64,000 bases of DNA. Origin: Calendula officinalis. Its lineage: Eukaryota > Streptophyta > Magnoliopsida > Asterales > Asteraceae. Below, in pieces: positions 51,590-63,837 of the stretch. The notes under the pieces were generated by a model. That model did no database searches. It worked only from the letters and a program-made list of their open reading frames with translations, and had not been told where the DNA came from. The first letter of the stretch is position 1; each line of letters begins with the position of its first letter. The stretch covers positions 40,715,466-40,779,465 of the forward strand of contig OY970830.1 of assembly GCA_963853835.1 (NCBI GenBank), written 5' to 3'. The position numbers were made by a program, and so were the translations under genes.

Positions 51590-51672
51590 TTCGGCCCGAA
51601 GTACAACAAGTTCGGCCCAGAAGTTCGGCCCGAACTATCTTAGAACTTCGGCCCAGAAGTTCGGCCCGAAGT
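51590..51672 (+). repeat. TTCGGCCCGAA palindromes in the leader of element B
   Basis: Three exact TTCGGCCCGAA copies (51590-51600, 51624-51634, 51660-51670), alternating with GTTCGGCCCAGAAG variants. Confidence 0.75.
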
Positions 51673-52726
51673 CTTCAGCCCATATCAAACTCAAACCCAA
51701 TTTTCATCATAGTTCGGCTTCCTACACAGTTCGGCTTCTTCACTGATTCGACAATTTCTAAATCAATTTCATAGTTCGGCTTCTTCAAGCGTTCGCTTCA
51801 ATCAATATTCGATCAAGAACTTCAATAAATCATAACCTCAATCTGCAATTGCAAATCAAGATCGTAAACTTCAATCTGCGTTCAAAACAGTTCAATCGAT
51901 TGATTCAACCATGCGTTCAAAACAGTTCGATCAAAATCAATCGATTCAGATTTTTAACGATCGATCGATTCTATGTTCGATTCAGATTATGTGTTCGATT
52001 CAGATTTTTAACGAATCTATTCAGTGTTCATCGATAAAGAGTTCGGCAAATTAAACAATTAGACCCTGATTCCGACCCTGATTCTGTGATCAAATGAAAT
52101 CACAGAAAAGTTGACAAATTAAATACTCGATCTCAATCACAGACGTAAATCGATTACAACCAGAATTGTATCGGAATCAACTTCAGATCGTAAACCAGAA
52201 TCAATCTAATCTTGTTCGTAATCCCGCAATCAATTCCGCTTAAACATATTTCGATCTCTGCTTGATTAAACAAAATCGATTTCAACATTCGATCTCTGCT
52301 TGAACAATCGATATGTCAATCTTGATTCATTAATCTTGAAAAATCTGCTTGTTTCCGTCATATTGCTTCCGTCAAAGTTCAATCGCCTAAGATTCGTGTG
52401 TTTGTGTCTACGTTCAAAACCTTTTTAAGCCCATATTTGATATTCAAGTCCATAACGAATACAAGCCCAAATTCAGTTTTCATCCAAAACCATACTTCAT
52501 AATTCACGTCTAAGCTAAATTCTTTTAAGATCAAGCCCAAATACAAGTCCATAAAACTTTAAAGCCCAATCGGATATCATTTTTTTTTTCCAATCAATTA
52601 AAACCAATTAGATTTACAAAACCAAGCCCAAGTTTAAATTGATCAAGCCCAAACATTTAAGTCCAATTACCATCACCGAATTTTTTTTAATACGTCCAAA
52701 TGCTATTTACCCCTAATTGCAAAAAT

Positions 52727-55086
52727 ATGGATACAGACCTTGCAAATGCGAGAAAAGCTGCCGAATATTATAAACAAATGGAAAAACCTACACCAGCTAT
52801 CAATGATGATTTGGATAAAGAACGTCACGACGTACTACGAGTTATGGCAAAAATTTCAGACTATGAGAAGAAATATAATTCAAAGCCTACAAACAATAAT
52901 CTGAGATCTTCATTCGACATTAAGCCTGATATATCTGTACAATCTCAACGAAAAAGCCAACCATCACACCTTTGGATGCTACAAAGAAATTAATCGTTCG
53001 GGATTCCGAGTATTATAAACGTAAAATGTCGAGGGCTAAACAAATTGAGTATGAACAAATGTTCTTAGTTGAAGATAGTAAATGGATGGAAGATTCAGAT
53101 CCTAAGGATGAAAAGCATATGGAGGTTACTGATCGATTTAATGAAGAGGCCAACAAAGAACTTGAGGTAATCAGTTCCCACTTTTCAAATTCTGATAATC
53201 TTATTGGTCCGGATACTTGTTTTGTTACAACTCAGATTTCTGAAATTGATTCTTTAAAACAAAACATTTTAGATGAAAAAGATTTAAATAATCAATTTCA
53301 AGAACGTTTAAATAATTTGCAAAATGAAAATGAACAACTTGTTCAACAGATTAAACAAATTAAAAATGTCAAACTTGAGAATCTGGAGTTACAAAATCAA
53401 GTATCGGAATTGAATGTCAAATATGATAATGATGTTAAGAATTTGTCTCATACAATTTCTGAAAAAGAAATGGAAATAACAAATCTTAAAAATGCCCAAA
53501 ATACAATTTCAAACGATCGAAATGACAAATATTACAAATTGTACATTGACACATGGCATGAATATCAAATAACTAAAAATTGTTTGGAACGTAAACAACA
53601 AGAGTTTGATGAAAATGAACAACAGTTTAAATCATTAAATTCACAAATCAAAGAATTAACCGAAAATCTTCATGAACAAAACATTATTTCATCAATTGAA
53701 ATGCTAAACAAACAAAATATCATAAACACACTCAAGCATGAAACAATTAAATTGAATTCACATATCAAACATCTTGAGGAATTGATTGTTAAACGAGGAC
53801 ACACTGATCAAACCATTCATCTTAACAAGCCTAAAGATTTCAAATATTTCAACTCTCGAGAAGGGCTAGGAGCTGACAATCCTGAATATCTTAAGACCGC
53901 GTGCAAAATGGCTCCTACATTATATGATTCAAGATATCTACTCAATGGAATCTCGCAGCGATTCATTCGGATGACTGACGAGGAAGAAGAAATTGAGACC
54001 TTCAACAGAGCTAAAAAGGAGAATGCTCAAATTAGTTTCAATTACACTGAATTAAATAATACATATGAAACTAAAAAGGCTCAATTTGAATATGATGATT
54101 ATTTTCCCATTATAAAACCAGAAGAATTTGAAATTAAGGGAAATGATGTTATTCAACAAAAGGTTACACCAAAGATTTATGTACCAAATCTAATTCTTGA
54201 AAAGAAAATTTGTCAATTGGAAACTGAAATAGATGAAACACATAAGGCGTTTGACAAAGAAAAATCAGTTCTACAAACAAAAAATCATGGATTAGAAAAT
54301 AAAACTGATGAATCACATAAATCTTATGAGAAAGAGAAACTAAAGTTGCAAGCACAAATTCAAAATTTAGAATCTAAATCATCTAATCTTCAGAAACTTA
54401 AGAAGCCTAGTGCATCTATGAACTTAGATTCTCCTTTAACTACAACGAATAAAAGTAAAAACTCAAAAATGTTTTCTCCTGTCATGGCATATCGTGATTT
54501 TTATAAAATCAAGCAAACTGAGGTTCATAGAGGAAATTCTACACCTAAACCGTATTCACAAGTCAGATCCTCTACCAAGCCTAAGCCTAGGAGATCCACG
54601 GTCCCGCCACACTCTGATAAGAAACTGAATGCTCTTAAACAAGTTATTAGAGGAAATTCCGCACCTAAAACTCCAAATAAATTAGGTTCCTCTTATCGAC
54701 TTAAGCATTCTCAAGTGGATAAACCTACACAATCAACCGTGTTGAAACATTCGAGTGCTTCAAAGAAAATCTTTTCCAAAACTAAATCGTTAAAATACTC
54801 AAGAAATGATTTACTTTCATTGGCACCTAATAAAACTTTTACACAAGTGCCAAAAACATCTCCTGTTTATGTTTACAAAACATCCTCAATCTTAAAAGCA
54901 AAATGGGTTCCCAAAACTCCAACATCTCAAATAATTCCCCGGAAATTATTTGAAAGTGAAACATTAAGTTTCAGTTTTTCTTGGAACTCTCATTCTTTAA
55001 ATCAAATCGATACAGCTTATCAGTGGTTTAATTCCCACGCTAACATTGTCGGACCCAAACACAAATGGGTACCAAAAGTTGTTTGA
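52727..55086 (+). pseudogene. gag-like coiled-coil protein of element B, frameshifted
   Basis: Starts MDTDLANARKAAEYYKQM (ATG 52727), like element C. The first frame ends at 52993, while the homologous protein continues in another frame from at least 52972 (DATKKLIVRDSEYYKRKM) to 55086; the shift lies near 52945-52970. The long middle part is Q/N/L/E-rich with coiled-coil character. The C-terminus is Ser/Lys-rich and ends KHKWVPKVV, corresponding to the WVP end of gag in A. No zinc knuckle and no protease follow. Confidence 0.78.
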
Positions 55087-55478
55087 TTTGTTTTGCAGGA
55101 AGATGGCTCTTACACACTTCAGTGTATGACCCGAGCTTCAAAGATATGGCTTTCAAAGTAACTCAGCTTGAAACCCGTTTCTCAATGATTTCATTGGTTG
55201 AGGGGGAGCAAATAGCTCTTAATTGGTTGAGGGGGAGAAAATCAATATTCACTTGTTAAGGGGGAGAAAATTGACATTCATTGGTCAAGGGGGAGCATTT
55301 TTATGAACCTTCATCGATAAAGGGGGAGCATGTTCATTGTTAACACATTTTTATTCATTATTCAAATCTTTCAGAAACTCAATCTCAATATTTTCAAAAT
55401 TTGTTCAATTGAGTTTCATTATTTTAGTTCAAAAATGCTTTCCTCACTTATATGTTGTCTACGTAGGATACAAATTTT

Positions 55479-56671
55479 TGTCAAATTCGTCGATCTCTCT
55501 ACTTGTTTCGATTAGTATTGATTGCATCTGTATATGACATAGTTTTGTCTCTTGCGTTGATGACATCATCTCCTCAGTTTTGTTTTCAAACTTAAACTCA
55601 ATATCTTTCAAAACCTATTTGAGTTTCGTTGTTGTCATACCGTTGGCACAACTTCACACTATATTCAAAATTTTTACTTAAACTCATATGTTACCAATGT
55701 AGGATACAAACTGTTGTCAAATTCGTCGATCTCTTTACTACTTTCATTAGTAAAGATTGCATCTGTTTATGACACCTTTTTGTCTCTTGCATTGTTGACA
55801 TCACATTCTGATTTTTCATATTCTTGTGAAACTCAAATTTTTCTACAAACTTCAACATTTTGAGTTTCGTTGTTGCTACAACCTTAGCACAACTCAATCT
55901 TAACTGTTACATTTTTTTTACTCAACTCATGTGTTAGTTACGTAGGATATAAGTTTTTGACAAATTCGTCGATCTCTTTACTAATCTAATTAGTAAAGAT
56001 TGCATCTGTTTATGTCAAACTCTTTTCTCTTGCGTTATTGACCTCACTTTCTCATACAGAGTTGACATTCTATGCTCAACATCTATATCTTCCTCACAAA
56101 ATTTTTACTCATACTTTGTGCTCACAATGATGTGTTCACAACGTAAGATATAAATTTTGGTCAAATTCGTCGATCTCTTTACTAATCTCATTAGTAAAGA
56201 TTGCATCTGTTTATGACCAACTTTTTTCTCTTGCGTTGCTGACATAATTTTTCAAATTATTTTTCTGATTTTGCACAATTTTTAAAATTTTCAAATATCT
56301 GTTTGTAACACTCAACACAAGCTGTTGTTAAATTCGTCGATCTCTTTACTAATTTCGATTAGTACTGATTGCATCTGTTTATAACAATTTCTTGGATTGA
56401 TTGTTCTTACCACTTTTCAAACAATTTTTACAAACATATATCAGTGGAGAATGTATTTTACGTTTTCTCCAAATTGTTCAGATTAAATTCTGAATTATTC
56501 ATATGCTCTCACACACAAAATCGTTTTTGTGCACTGATCTTTGATCCACTTCAAATTGATTTCTTTTAAACCTCAAATCTTTGCTTAACAATGTCTTCAA
56601 TCATCCTGTCTGTCAAATTCGTCGATCTCTTTACTGAAGATTCTTCAGTAAAGATTGCATCTGTTTATGAC
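55479..56671 (+). repeat. structured hairpin array of element B (six copies)
   Basis: Copies at 55479-55539, 55715-55774, 55956-56019, 56157-56220, 56325-56387 and 56612-56671. Common core: AAATTCGTCGATCTCTTTAC ... GATTGCATCTGTTTAT. Outer arms pair in each copy although they differ: TGTCA/TGACA, TTTGACA/TGTCAAA, TTGGTCA/TGACCAA, TTGTTA/TAACAA. Inner hairpins also differ and pair, for example TTTACTAAT/ATTAGTAAA and TTTACTGAAGA/TCTTCAGTAAA. Confidence 0.87.
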
Positions 56672-56848
56672 TTCAGGTGATTCTTGACACTGTTATTCTC
56701 TATTTTTCAAATATTTTTCTCAAAGATTCTGGAAAATCAATTTTAGCTGGATACTTCATGAATACTACATGTTACTGGTTCTTGATTCCAAACTGCACCG
56801 TACAACTATCCTCTCTCCGTTTTCACAAAGCATTTATTCATCATTAAC

Positions 56849-56877
56849 ATGAGGCTCCTTTTTTATGATCCTCATGA
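56849..56877 (+). other. conserved ATGAGG/CCTCAT hairpin, element B
   Basis: CATGAGGCTCCTTTTTTATG then ATCCTCATG precedes AGGGGGAGAAATGAGC. The stem is kept while the loop differs from A and C. Confidence 0.6.
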
Positions 56878-56889
56878 GGGGGAGAAATG

Positions 56890-57767
56890 AGCAAGAAATA
56901 AATGAGCAAGAAATGTACAACTTTAAGAAGAACCACAAACATCTCATCAACGAAGAAAATTCATGTCTAAAGTACTCAACTTATCAGTAAAATCAGAGAT
57001 AGTATATTTCAAGAGGAAGAGAAAGTGATTAACAAAGTTTAAAAAGAAAGACAAGTGAAGAAGAAGAAGAAATCGACATATCTACAGAAATCTCTCTCAA
57101 AAATCTCAACCATTACATTAAAAAACTCAACCATTTCAACCAGAAACTTAATCGAATAAATCTTTCTATCCAAACCACAAATCCACATCCATTTCCATCC
57201 GAATCTTAACCGTTTAATTTCTTTTCAAATTCCGTAACGATCACATACATTCAAAAGCTTAACCGTTTAAACCATTCTTTCCAAAATTCCATAACATTCA
57301 TTATCCGTACAAAAGCTTAACTGTACAAACCTTTTGTTCCATATCAAATACAAATTATCCACATTCACCCAAATCCTAAATCTACATATCATTTTTCCAT
57401 ACATACTAAACAATCATACATACACATCCAAAACTTTAACTGACAAATCATTCAAAAACACTATCATTATATCCTTATCCTCCTCTACCACAAAATCCAA
57501 AAACAACCTCTCCATTATCTGAAAACCAAGTCAAATCCTCACTTAACTGATATTCTCTTTCCTAAAATTTTCAAATCTTTAGTAAATCAGTTATAGGATT
57601 TCCTCACTCAAACAGTATCAACGAAAAACATATCCACTTTGCGTATCTTAAACTTCCAGATTTCTGAAATGTTTTAATCTTGAAATTCAGAAAAAACATT
57701 TTCTTGCCAAAGACAGATAATGAGAAGAATCTGAAGTTTGAAGACTGGGATGACGTGTTAAAGATCA
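56890..57767 (+). other. 3' non-coding region of element B
   Basis: AT- and AC-rich, repeated short CCATTTCC/AAACC stretches, no recognisable protein. Sequence near 57690-57760 (TTTTCTTGCCAAAGACAGAT, GATGACGTGTTAAAGATC) matches the corresponding part of element A at 32580-32660 on the other strand, so this region is shared with the pol-bearing family. Confidence 0.55.
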
Positions 57768-57780
57768 AAAAGGGGGAGAT

Positions 57781-58051
57781 TGTTAGGACTAGTTTTGTAA
57801 TAGTTTTGATCTTTAAAGTCCGTTAGTTAACTTGTCCTTTGTTAAGTGGTAGGAGTATATAAGGTTGTATCTTTGACTTTCAAGTCAAGCTTTCCACACA
57901 ATTACTGAATACACATTTTGTGAAAGTTTCATTCATCTCATTCTCTCTCTTTTACACACACTAAATACACCAAGAACACACACACTAGTTCTTCAATATC
58001 TCTCATGTTTCATCATGAATTAGCTTGATTCTAGCTTCATATGTTCTTACA
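57781..58051 (+). repeat. 3' LTR of element B
   Basis: Starts TGTTAGGACTAGTTTTG after the polypurine tract AAAAAGGGGGAGAT and ends TATGTTCTTACA. It shows several differences from the 5' LTR (for example TTAGTG/TTTGTG, CTCTTG/CTCATG). Confidence 0.9.
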
Positions 58052-58056
58052 GATAT

Positions 58057-58430
58057 AGTCATATTAGTCTCTTTAGTCATAACAGTTATTATGATCTTTT
58101 CTTTGATGTGCATGAGTTGTTTGTGTTGTATAAGATAACAACACATAAATCCTAATATGCGTGGATATTACCTGTGGTTTGTCACTTATTACAACTTGAG
58201 TCTTATTAAGTTCGTTTGTTACATTTGACATCCACGGTATATGTAGTTTGTTACAGTGGTAGCCGCTACCATTAAATTGTGCCATAAAATGTTTTCAATG
58301 ACCAAACTATCCTTTTGTAATTAACGAAGATAAAAAAAACTCTGCATGTAATGGAGAAGATATTTATTGATTTCTTTTTTTCTTTTTCTTGTATTTCTCT
58401 TTTATCCATGTTCTTACACCACTTAGAGAT
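58057..58430 (+). other. displaced stop codon and 3' UTR of the SABATH gene
   Basis: Directly after the right-hand target copy (GATAT) comes AG; joined with the pre-insertion sequence it would restore ATA-TAG, the original stop of the methyltransferase. The following T-rich DNA is presumably the old 3' UTR, now 7.2 kb away. Confidence 0.6.
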
Positions 58431-59095
58431 AGGGATGAGCATAACAGGGTACCCGCCGGTTCCGACTGGAACCGGAACCAGAACCGGAACCGCAGGTTCC
58501 TGAGATATAGGAACCAGAACCTAGAAGACAGGTTCCTAAATTTTCGGAACCGGAACCACCGGTTCCAGGGCAGGTTCCGGTTACCCTGTATCTAAATTCA
58601 AAAAAATTTAACATTACTTACGGAATAAACAAGACAATAAATCACACAAACTAACGATAACAAATATCGTTTAACGATTTTATATATATTTCAACGATTA
58701 CGAATATTGTTCAAAATTGAAATAAGTGAATAAGAATGACAAAAACATAGTAAATGTGTGATTCATGTAAAAGTCAGTCACAAAGATACGACCTCACGAC
58801 GAGTGAATGTCTCACTATCACCCAATTTCTGACTTAATTATAACGAGTAAGGTCAATTTATATTTTTATTTGGACTAGTATTTTACATTTAGTTAAATCA
58901 AAAATCTATTTAATATAATCATGTGTAATATATTATATATTATATATTTTAATAAAAATATACCGTGTAACCGCCGGTTCCAGGGTATCCATTGGTTCCA
59001 GGTTCCTTAATTTTAAAAACCGCAACCGGAACCTCTTAAGGCGGTTCCATGATTTTGGGAACCGGAATCGGAACCTCTTAGCAGATCTTCAAAGG
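58431..59095. repeat. GGTTCC/GGAACC-rich repeat element
   Basis: Begins GGGATGAGCATAACAGGGTA and holds dozens of GGTTCCGG / CCGGAACC motifs in two clusters (58455-58585 and 58970-59075) separated by AT-rich DNA. The clusters are mutually complementary. It looks like a hAT-type MITE with degenerate arms, as at 8522; ends not firmly set. Confidence 0.45.
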
Positions 59096-59369
59096 AGATT
59101 AAGCATAAACGCGTCAAAATGGGCCAGCTATATTTCATTGAGCCATTGAGGAACCGTATAAATAACTTAGCCACTCTTAATTTTTGGATGGGCTATAAGC
59201 CCGTCTTGAAGCCTGTAGCAACTTACGCTACCTTAACAAATTAATAACTTAGCCTGTTTAGTTTATACTTCTGGAATAAACCATTCACGAACACCGAATA
59301 TGTTTTGAATACGATCAATTACTGAAGTCAATGCTAAGAATCTAATGGTCGACCGTTCGTGAATAGGAG

Positions 59370-59702
59370 TGATACGGATCAGACCCGACTTGAAGACGAG
59401 TCCGACCCGACGACTAGTGGCTAGAGTCGATCGGATCTTTTGAAACCTCATCCCACAAAGTTTTAGTTTATCTTTAGTTTTAAACTTTGTTCTTATCTAG
59501 TTGTTTGTTTCCTTATCAAACTCTAGTTAGTCGTTATCCTTTTAGTTTATTATATGTAGGAATGTAATCAATAAGGTTGGGTGACAAGTTTAATAAGAAA
59601 ATTCGTTTCTTGAATACTATTTTTGTGTTCACGATACTCGGTTGGCCGAGATCACACTATCACGCTAGATTTTCTAGCGCCCGCTTATACGAATCCGTAT
59701 CA
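59370..59702 (+). repeat. 5' LTR of element E
   Basis: 333 bp with perfect 10-bp inverted termini TGATACGGAT...ATCCGTATCA. It shares with the 3' LTR the stretch GACTAGTGGCTAGAGTCGAT and CGGATCTTTTGAAAC. Confidence 0.88.
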
Positions 59703-59719
59703 AGTGGTATCAGAGACTC
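59703..59719 (+). promoter_or_regulatory. primer-binding site of element E
   Basis: AGTGGTATCAGAGACTC after the LTR: TGGTATCAGAG, initiator methionine tRNA type. Confidence 0.8.
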
Positions 59720-59749
59720 TAGGTTTCTCACGATGTTGGGTCGTGAAGG

Positions 59750-62700
59750 AGGTCGTACCATCGATTCGCCGCGAGAGGTAACGTTTTGATCTACGAGACC
59801 CACGAGACGTCGTTGAGATTGAACGCTTACAACAACGGATTCACGAGCTTGTTTGAAAAAGAAGATTCCGCGACCGAATCTGTTGCATGGAACGACGACG
59901 CCGACAACGTTTTTGCGGACCTCCGCCACCATCGACCAGCGCCCCCACCACCGTAGACCGACCCCCTTCGTGCTTTGGGTATCCGACCACAAATCCCTGA
60001 GTTCGAAGGCCGCATCGATTGGATCCAAACCGTTGAGCGGATCTTTGATCTTTAACGAATTCCGGAAGACCTCAAGGTAAAACTCAATCAATCACAAACA
60101 AGATTCGTTTATTGAATACCGTAACCTCAAACAAAATCTCCTTTCGGTTGAAGATTTTGTTGCCGAATTCGAACGTCTACGCATGCGATGTGGCTTTGAG
60201 GAAGACGACGAACATGTTATCGCCCGATTTCTGGTAGCACTACGACCTGACATATCGGATGTCGTTGTGTTACAACAATATTGGTATTTTTCTGATGTGT
60301 GCAGGTTAGCTCAACGTGTCGAAAAACAGTTGTCACGCAAACAAAAAGCTACACCTTCACGTTTTCGGGGGCCGACAAACACCAGTTCCACCTACTCCGG
60401 TCCGAACCGAACCAAGCAAAGAAGACCCGGCTCCGACAATCGTTCCCATGGGGTCACGCCCTAATACACTTCGTTGTTTCAAGTGCCAAGGCCTAGGACA
60501 TATGAAACGTGACTGTCCGAATACACAAGTGGTCGCTTTTGTTGATGATGAACCACTACCTTCCTACGACACCGAAGAAGAACATGATACCGACCCGTCA
60601 GAAATCCTTTACCCCAACCGCGGTGCAGCCCTGGTTATACAACGCATTTTCAACAATTCTGTACACGAGCCGGCCGATGATACACAATGGCTTCGCAACA
60701 ATATTTTCCGAACAAAGTGTACCGCCAAAGGCAAAATTTGTAACATTGTTATCGATGGGGGTAGTTGCGAAAACATTGTTGCCACTTCTATGGTGGAAAA
60801 ACTTAACCTACAACTCCAACCACATCCGGAACCATACCAATTAACATGGCTAAAAAAGGGCAATCTCATCAAAGTTACACACAGATGCCTGGTTCAATTT
60901 TCTATCGGTAATAAATATACGGACGAATTGTGGTGTGAAGTTCTCCCAATGGACGCTTGTCACCTTTTGTTGGGACGTCCATGGCAATACGACCGACGTG
61001 CCAAACATGACGGGTTTCGGAACACCTACACATTTAAAAAAGACGGTGTTAACATCACCTTCGCACCAGTCGACCCACGAGTAACGTCCACCGAATCCAT
61101 GCTAGTCTCCGGGCCTGTTTTTATCAACATAAATAAAACACCTACCGCCAACCCGAGACATATTATTTTCGGACTTCTTATTACGGAAGAAAACCTGGTT
61201 ATACCGAATGTTCCACCCGAGGTATTACCATTACTTTTCGAATTTACTGACATTTTTCCCGATGATATTCCCACAGGACTTCCACTCGTACGATACATAG
61301 AACATTGTATTGATTTCCTTTCGGGTGCGAGCATTCCAAATAAAACCATTTATCGCACGAATCCAAAAGAATTCGCGGAATTAAATCGTCAGGTCAAGGA
61401 ACTTTTAGATAAAGGCCTCATCAGTGATAGCATGAGCCCTTGTGCCGTCCCCGCACTTCTTGTCCCAAAACCCCGTGGTATGTTTCGTATGTGTATTGGT
61501 AGCAGGGTGGTAAACAAACAAAATCACAATTAAATACCGATTCCCCATACCACGTTTTGACGATTTTTGACCATCTTCACGGTGCTTCCATTTTTTCCAA
61601 AATTGATCTCCGAAGCGGATAAGTGGAAAACCGCGTTCAAAACACGAGTTGGCTTATACGAGTGGATGGTAATGTATTTGGATTATCCAATGTCCCGAGC
61701 ACATTCATGCGTTAATGAACCATATTTTTAAACCCTTTATCGTGCGTTGTGTCGTCCTTTATTTTGACGACATTTTGGTGTTTAGCAACGATATCGCACA
61801 ACACATAACCCATCTTCGGGACATTTTTGCGGTCTTACGACAACAAAAACTTTACGCAAATGCTACAAAGTGCCATTCTCTGACAAGCGAAGTTATTTTT
61901 TTGGGTTATCTTGTTTCGGGGAACAGAATTCACATGGATGAATCAAAGGTTTCAGCCATTACTACTTGGCCACCACCAATCTCTCCACGATGTCAGAAGT
62001 TTTCACGTCCTTGCTTCATTTTACCGAAGGTTTTTACGCAATTTTAGTACCATTGTCGCACCCATCACCAAATGTTTAAAGCTTAGTAAGTTTAGTTGGT
62101 CTACATCCACACATAAAGCTTTAGACACACTAAAAATTGCTGTCACACAAGCCCCGGTATTGGCACTCCCCAACTTTGAGCATGTCTTCCAAGTCGAGTG
62201 TGACGCTCCGGGCGTCGGTATTGGCGGTGTTTTAAGCTAACAATAACGACCCATCGCTTTGTTTAGCGAAAAATTAAGTGACACAAGGCGCCATTACAGT
62301 ACATACGACAAGAATTATATGCCATTGTTCGTAGTCTTGAATATTGGCGTCATTATCTTTTGCCCGGTGAATTTGTTCTATATTCCGATCACCAAGCTCT
62401 CAAGTTTATTCAAGGGCAGGCGAAGCTAAGTCCCCGACATGCTAAGTGGGTCGAAACACTACAAGATTTCAACTTTCTGATCCAACACAAAGCCGGTACC
62501 GCAAACTCCGTTGCCGACACATTAAGCCAACGACCAGCCCTCCACACGCGGTCGCTTTTTAGGTACTTGGATTCAATTCTCTATCTAATTTGTACCAAGA
62601 CGACCCTGATTTTTACATTATTTTGGCCAACTGTTCTGATACTCCATATCGTGAATTTTTTCAAAAAGATGGATTACTTTATAAAGGTATTTGTTTGTGT

Positions 62701-63837
62701 GTCCCATTGTCATCATTTCGGGAAGCCATTATCCTTGAGTGTTACCAAGGGAACCTAGCCGGACATTTTTGTCGCGACAAAACTATCGCCCTAGTCCAAG
62801 ACCAGTTCTTTTGGCCGAAACTCGGTCGCGATGTGACCAAAATTTTGAAACATGTCGTATTTGCCACATTGCCAAAACACATCATACGAATCAAGGTCTT
62901 TATACACTATTACCCACACCCAAACGCCCATGGGAAGATGTCAGTATTGACTTCGTTTTAGGCTTACCTTTAACACAACGGAAAAATGATTCAATTATGG
63001 TTGTCGTCGATCGCTTCTCTAAGATGGCTCATTTTATTCCATGTGTAAAAAATGTATGATGCTTCGCAAGTGGCCCATTTATATTTTGATGAAATTGTTC
63101 GTTTGCATGGTGTTCCAAAAACAGTTACTTCCGATCGCGATGTTAAAATTGTTAGCCATTTTTGGAGCACCTTGTGGAAACGATTGGGTGCCAAGTTACA
63201 ATTTAGTAGCTCTTACCATCCTCAAACGGATGGTCAAACCGAAGTTACAAATCACAGTTTGGGCAATTTACTTTGAAGTCTAGTTGGAACTAATCCACGG
63301 AAATGGGATCTTGTCCTTCCTCAAGCAGAGTTTCCATACAATTGGTCCAACCATAGCTCCACCGGGCGAAGCCCTTTCCTTGTTGTTTATGGTCGCAACC
63401 CTTTCACTACACTAGACCTCGCACCGTCTCTGGAAAATCAACATTTTAGTGCCGATGGGGATGCACAAGCAACACAAATAAAATCTTTGTATCAACAAGC
63501 CCGCGACCAAATCATCAAGCATAATTTACAATACCAAACTCGTGCAAACAAACATCCCATGAAAGTGGTTTTTAACGAGGGCGATCTCGTGTGGTGCCAT
63601 CTACGGCGTGAACGTTTCCTGCAAGGAAGGTTCGGAAAATTACATCCATGTGCTGATGGTCCGTTCCGTGTGCTTCAACATATTAACGATTATGCTTATA
63701 AGATCGACCTCCCTGGTAACTACAAAGTGTCCGCCACCTTTAATGTGGCCGATATGTCCCCGTATGAACCTGATGATGATGATGACTCGAGGACGAGTCC
63801 TTTTTTAGAGGGTGAGGATGATACAGATCAGATCTAA
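59750..63837 (+). pseudogene. gag-pol of element E, multiple frameshifts and stops
   Basis: Recognisable pieces in order: gag core (about 59930-60460), zinc knuckle CFKCQGLGHMKRDCP and protease IVIDGGSCENIVATSM in the longest frame (60316-61533), start of the reverse transcriptase, a break near 61510-61710 with a stop after the RSG motif, catalytic YFDDILVFS (61715-62047), RNase H part SDHQALKFIQGQAKLS with VADTLSQRP (62360 onward), integrase zinc region and core in several frames (62590-63276; IDFVLGLP, VTSDRDVKIVSHF, YHPQTDGQTE), and a C-terminal piece 63487-63837 (GDLVWCHLRRERF). At least six frame breaks make it non-functional. The last codons and the stop lie inside the 3' LTR. Confidence 0.85.

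Larger units (their letters stand above)
50849..58051 (+). mobile_element. gag-only LTR retrotransposon B (TR-GAG-like), inserted at the SABATH stop codon
   Basis: LTRs at 50849-51121 and 57781-58051, primer-binding site, leader with TTCGGCCCGAA, gag-like frames, hairpin array, repeated polypurine tracts and a terminal polypurine tract. No pol. Flanks AATAT (50844-50848) and GATAT (58052-58056) differ by one base. The LTRs differ by several substitutions and small indels, so it is older than C. Its LTR resembles that of element A, while C's does not. Confidence 0.9.

Noticed and set aside
55479..56671. Evenly spaced ~60-nt repeats reminiscent of a CRISPR array
   Set aside because: Units are diverged, spacers are long and not uniform, the host is a plant and the array lies in an LTR retrotransposon. 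It is better read as paralogous hairpins.
58431..59095. GGTTCC-rich region as a coding repeat protein
   Set aside because: Frames are short on both strands, and the two clusters are inverted to each other, as in a degenerate TIR element.
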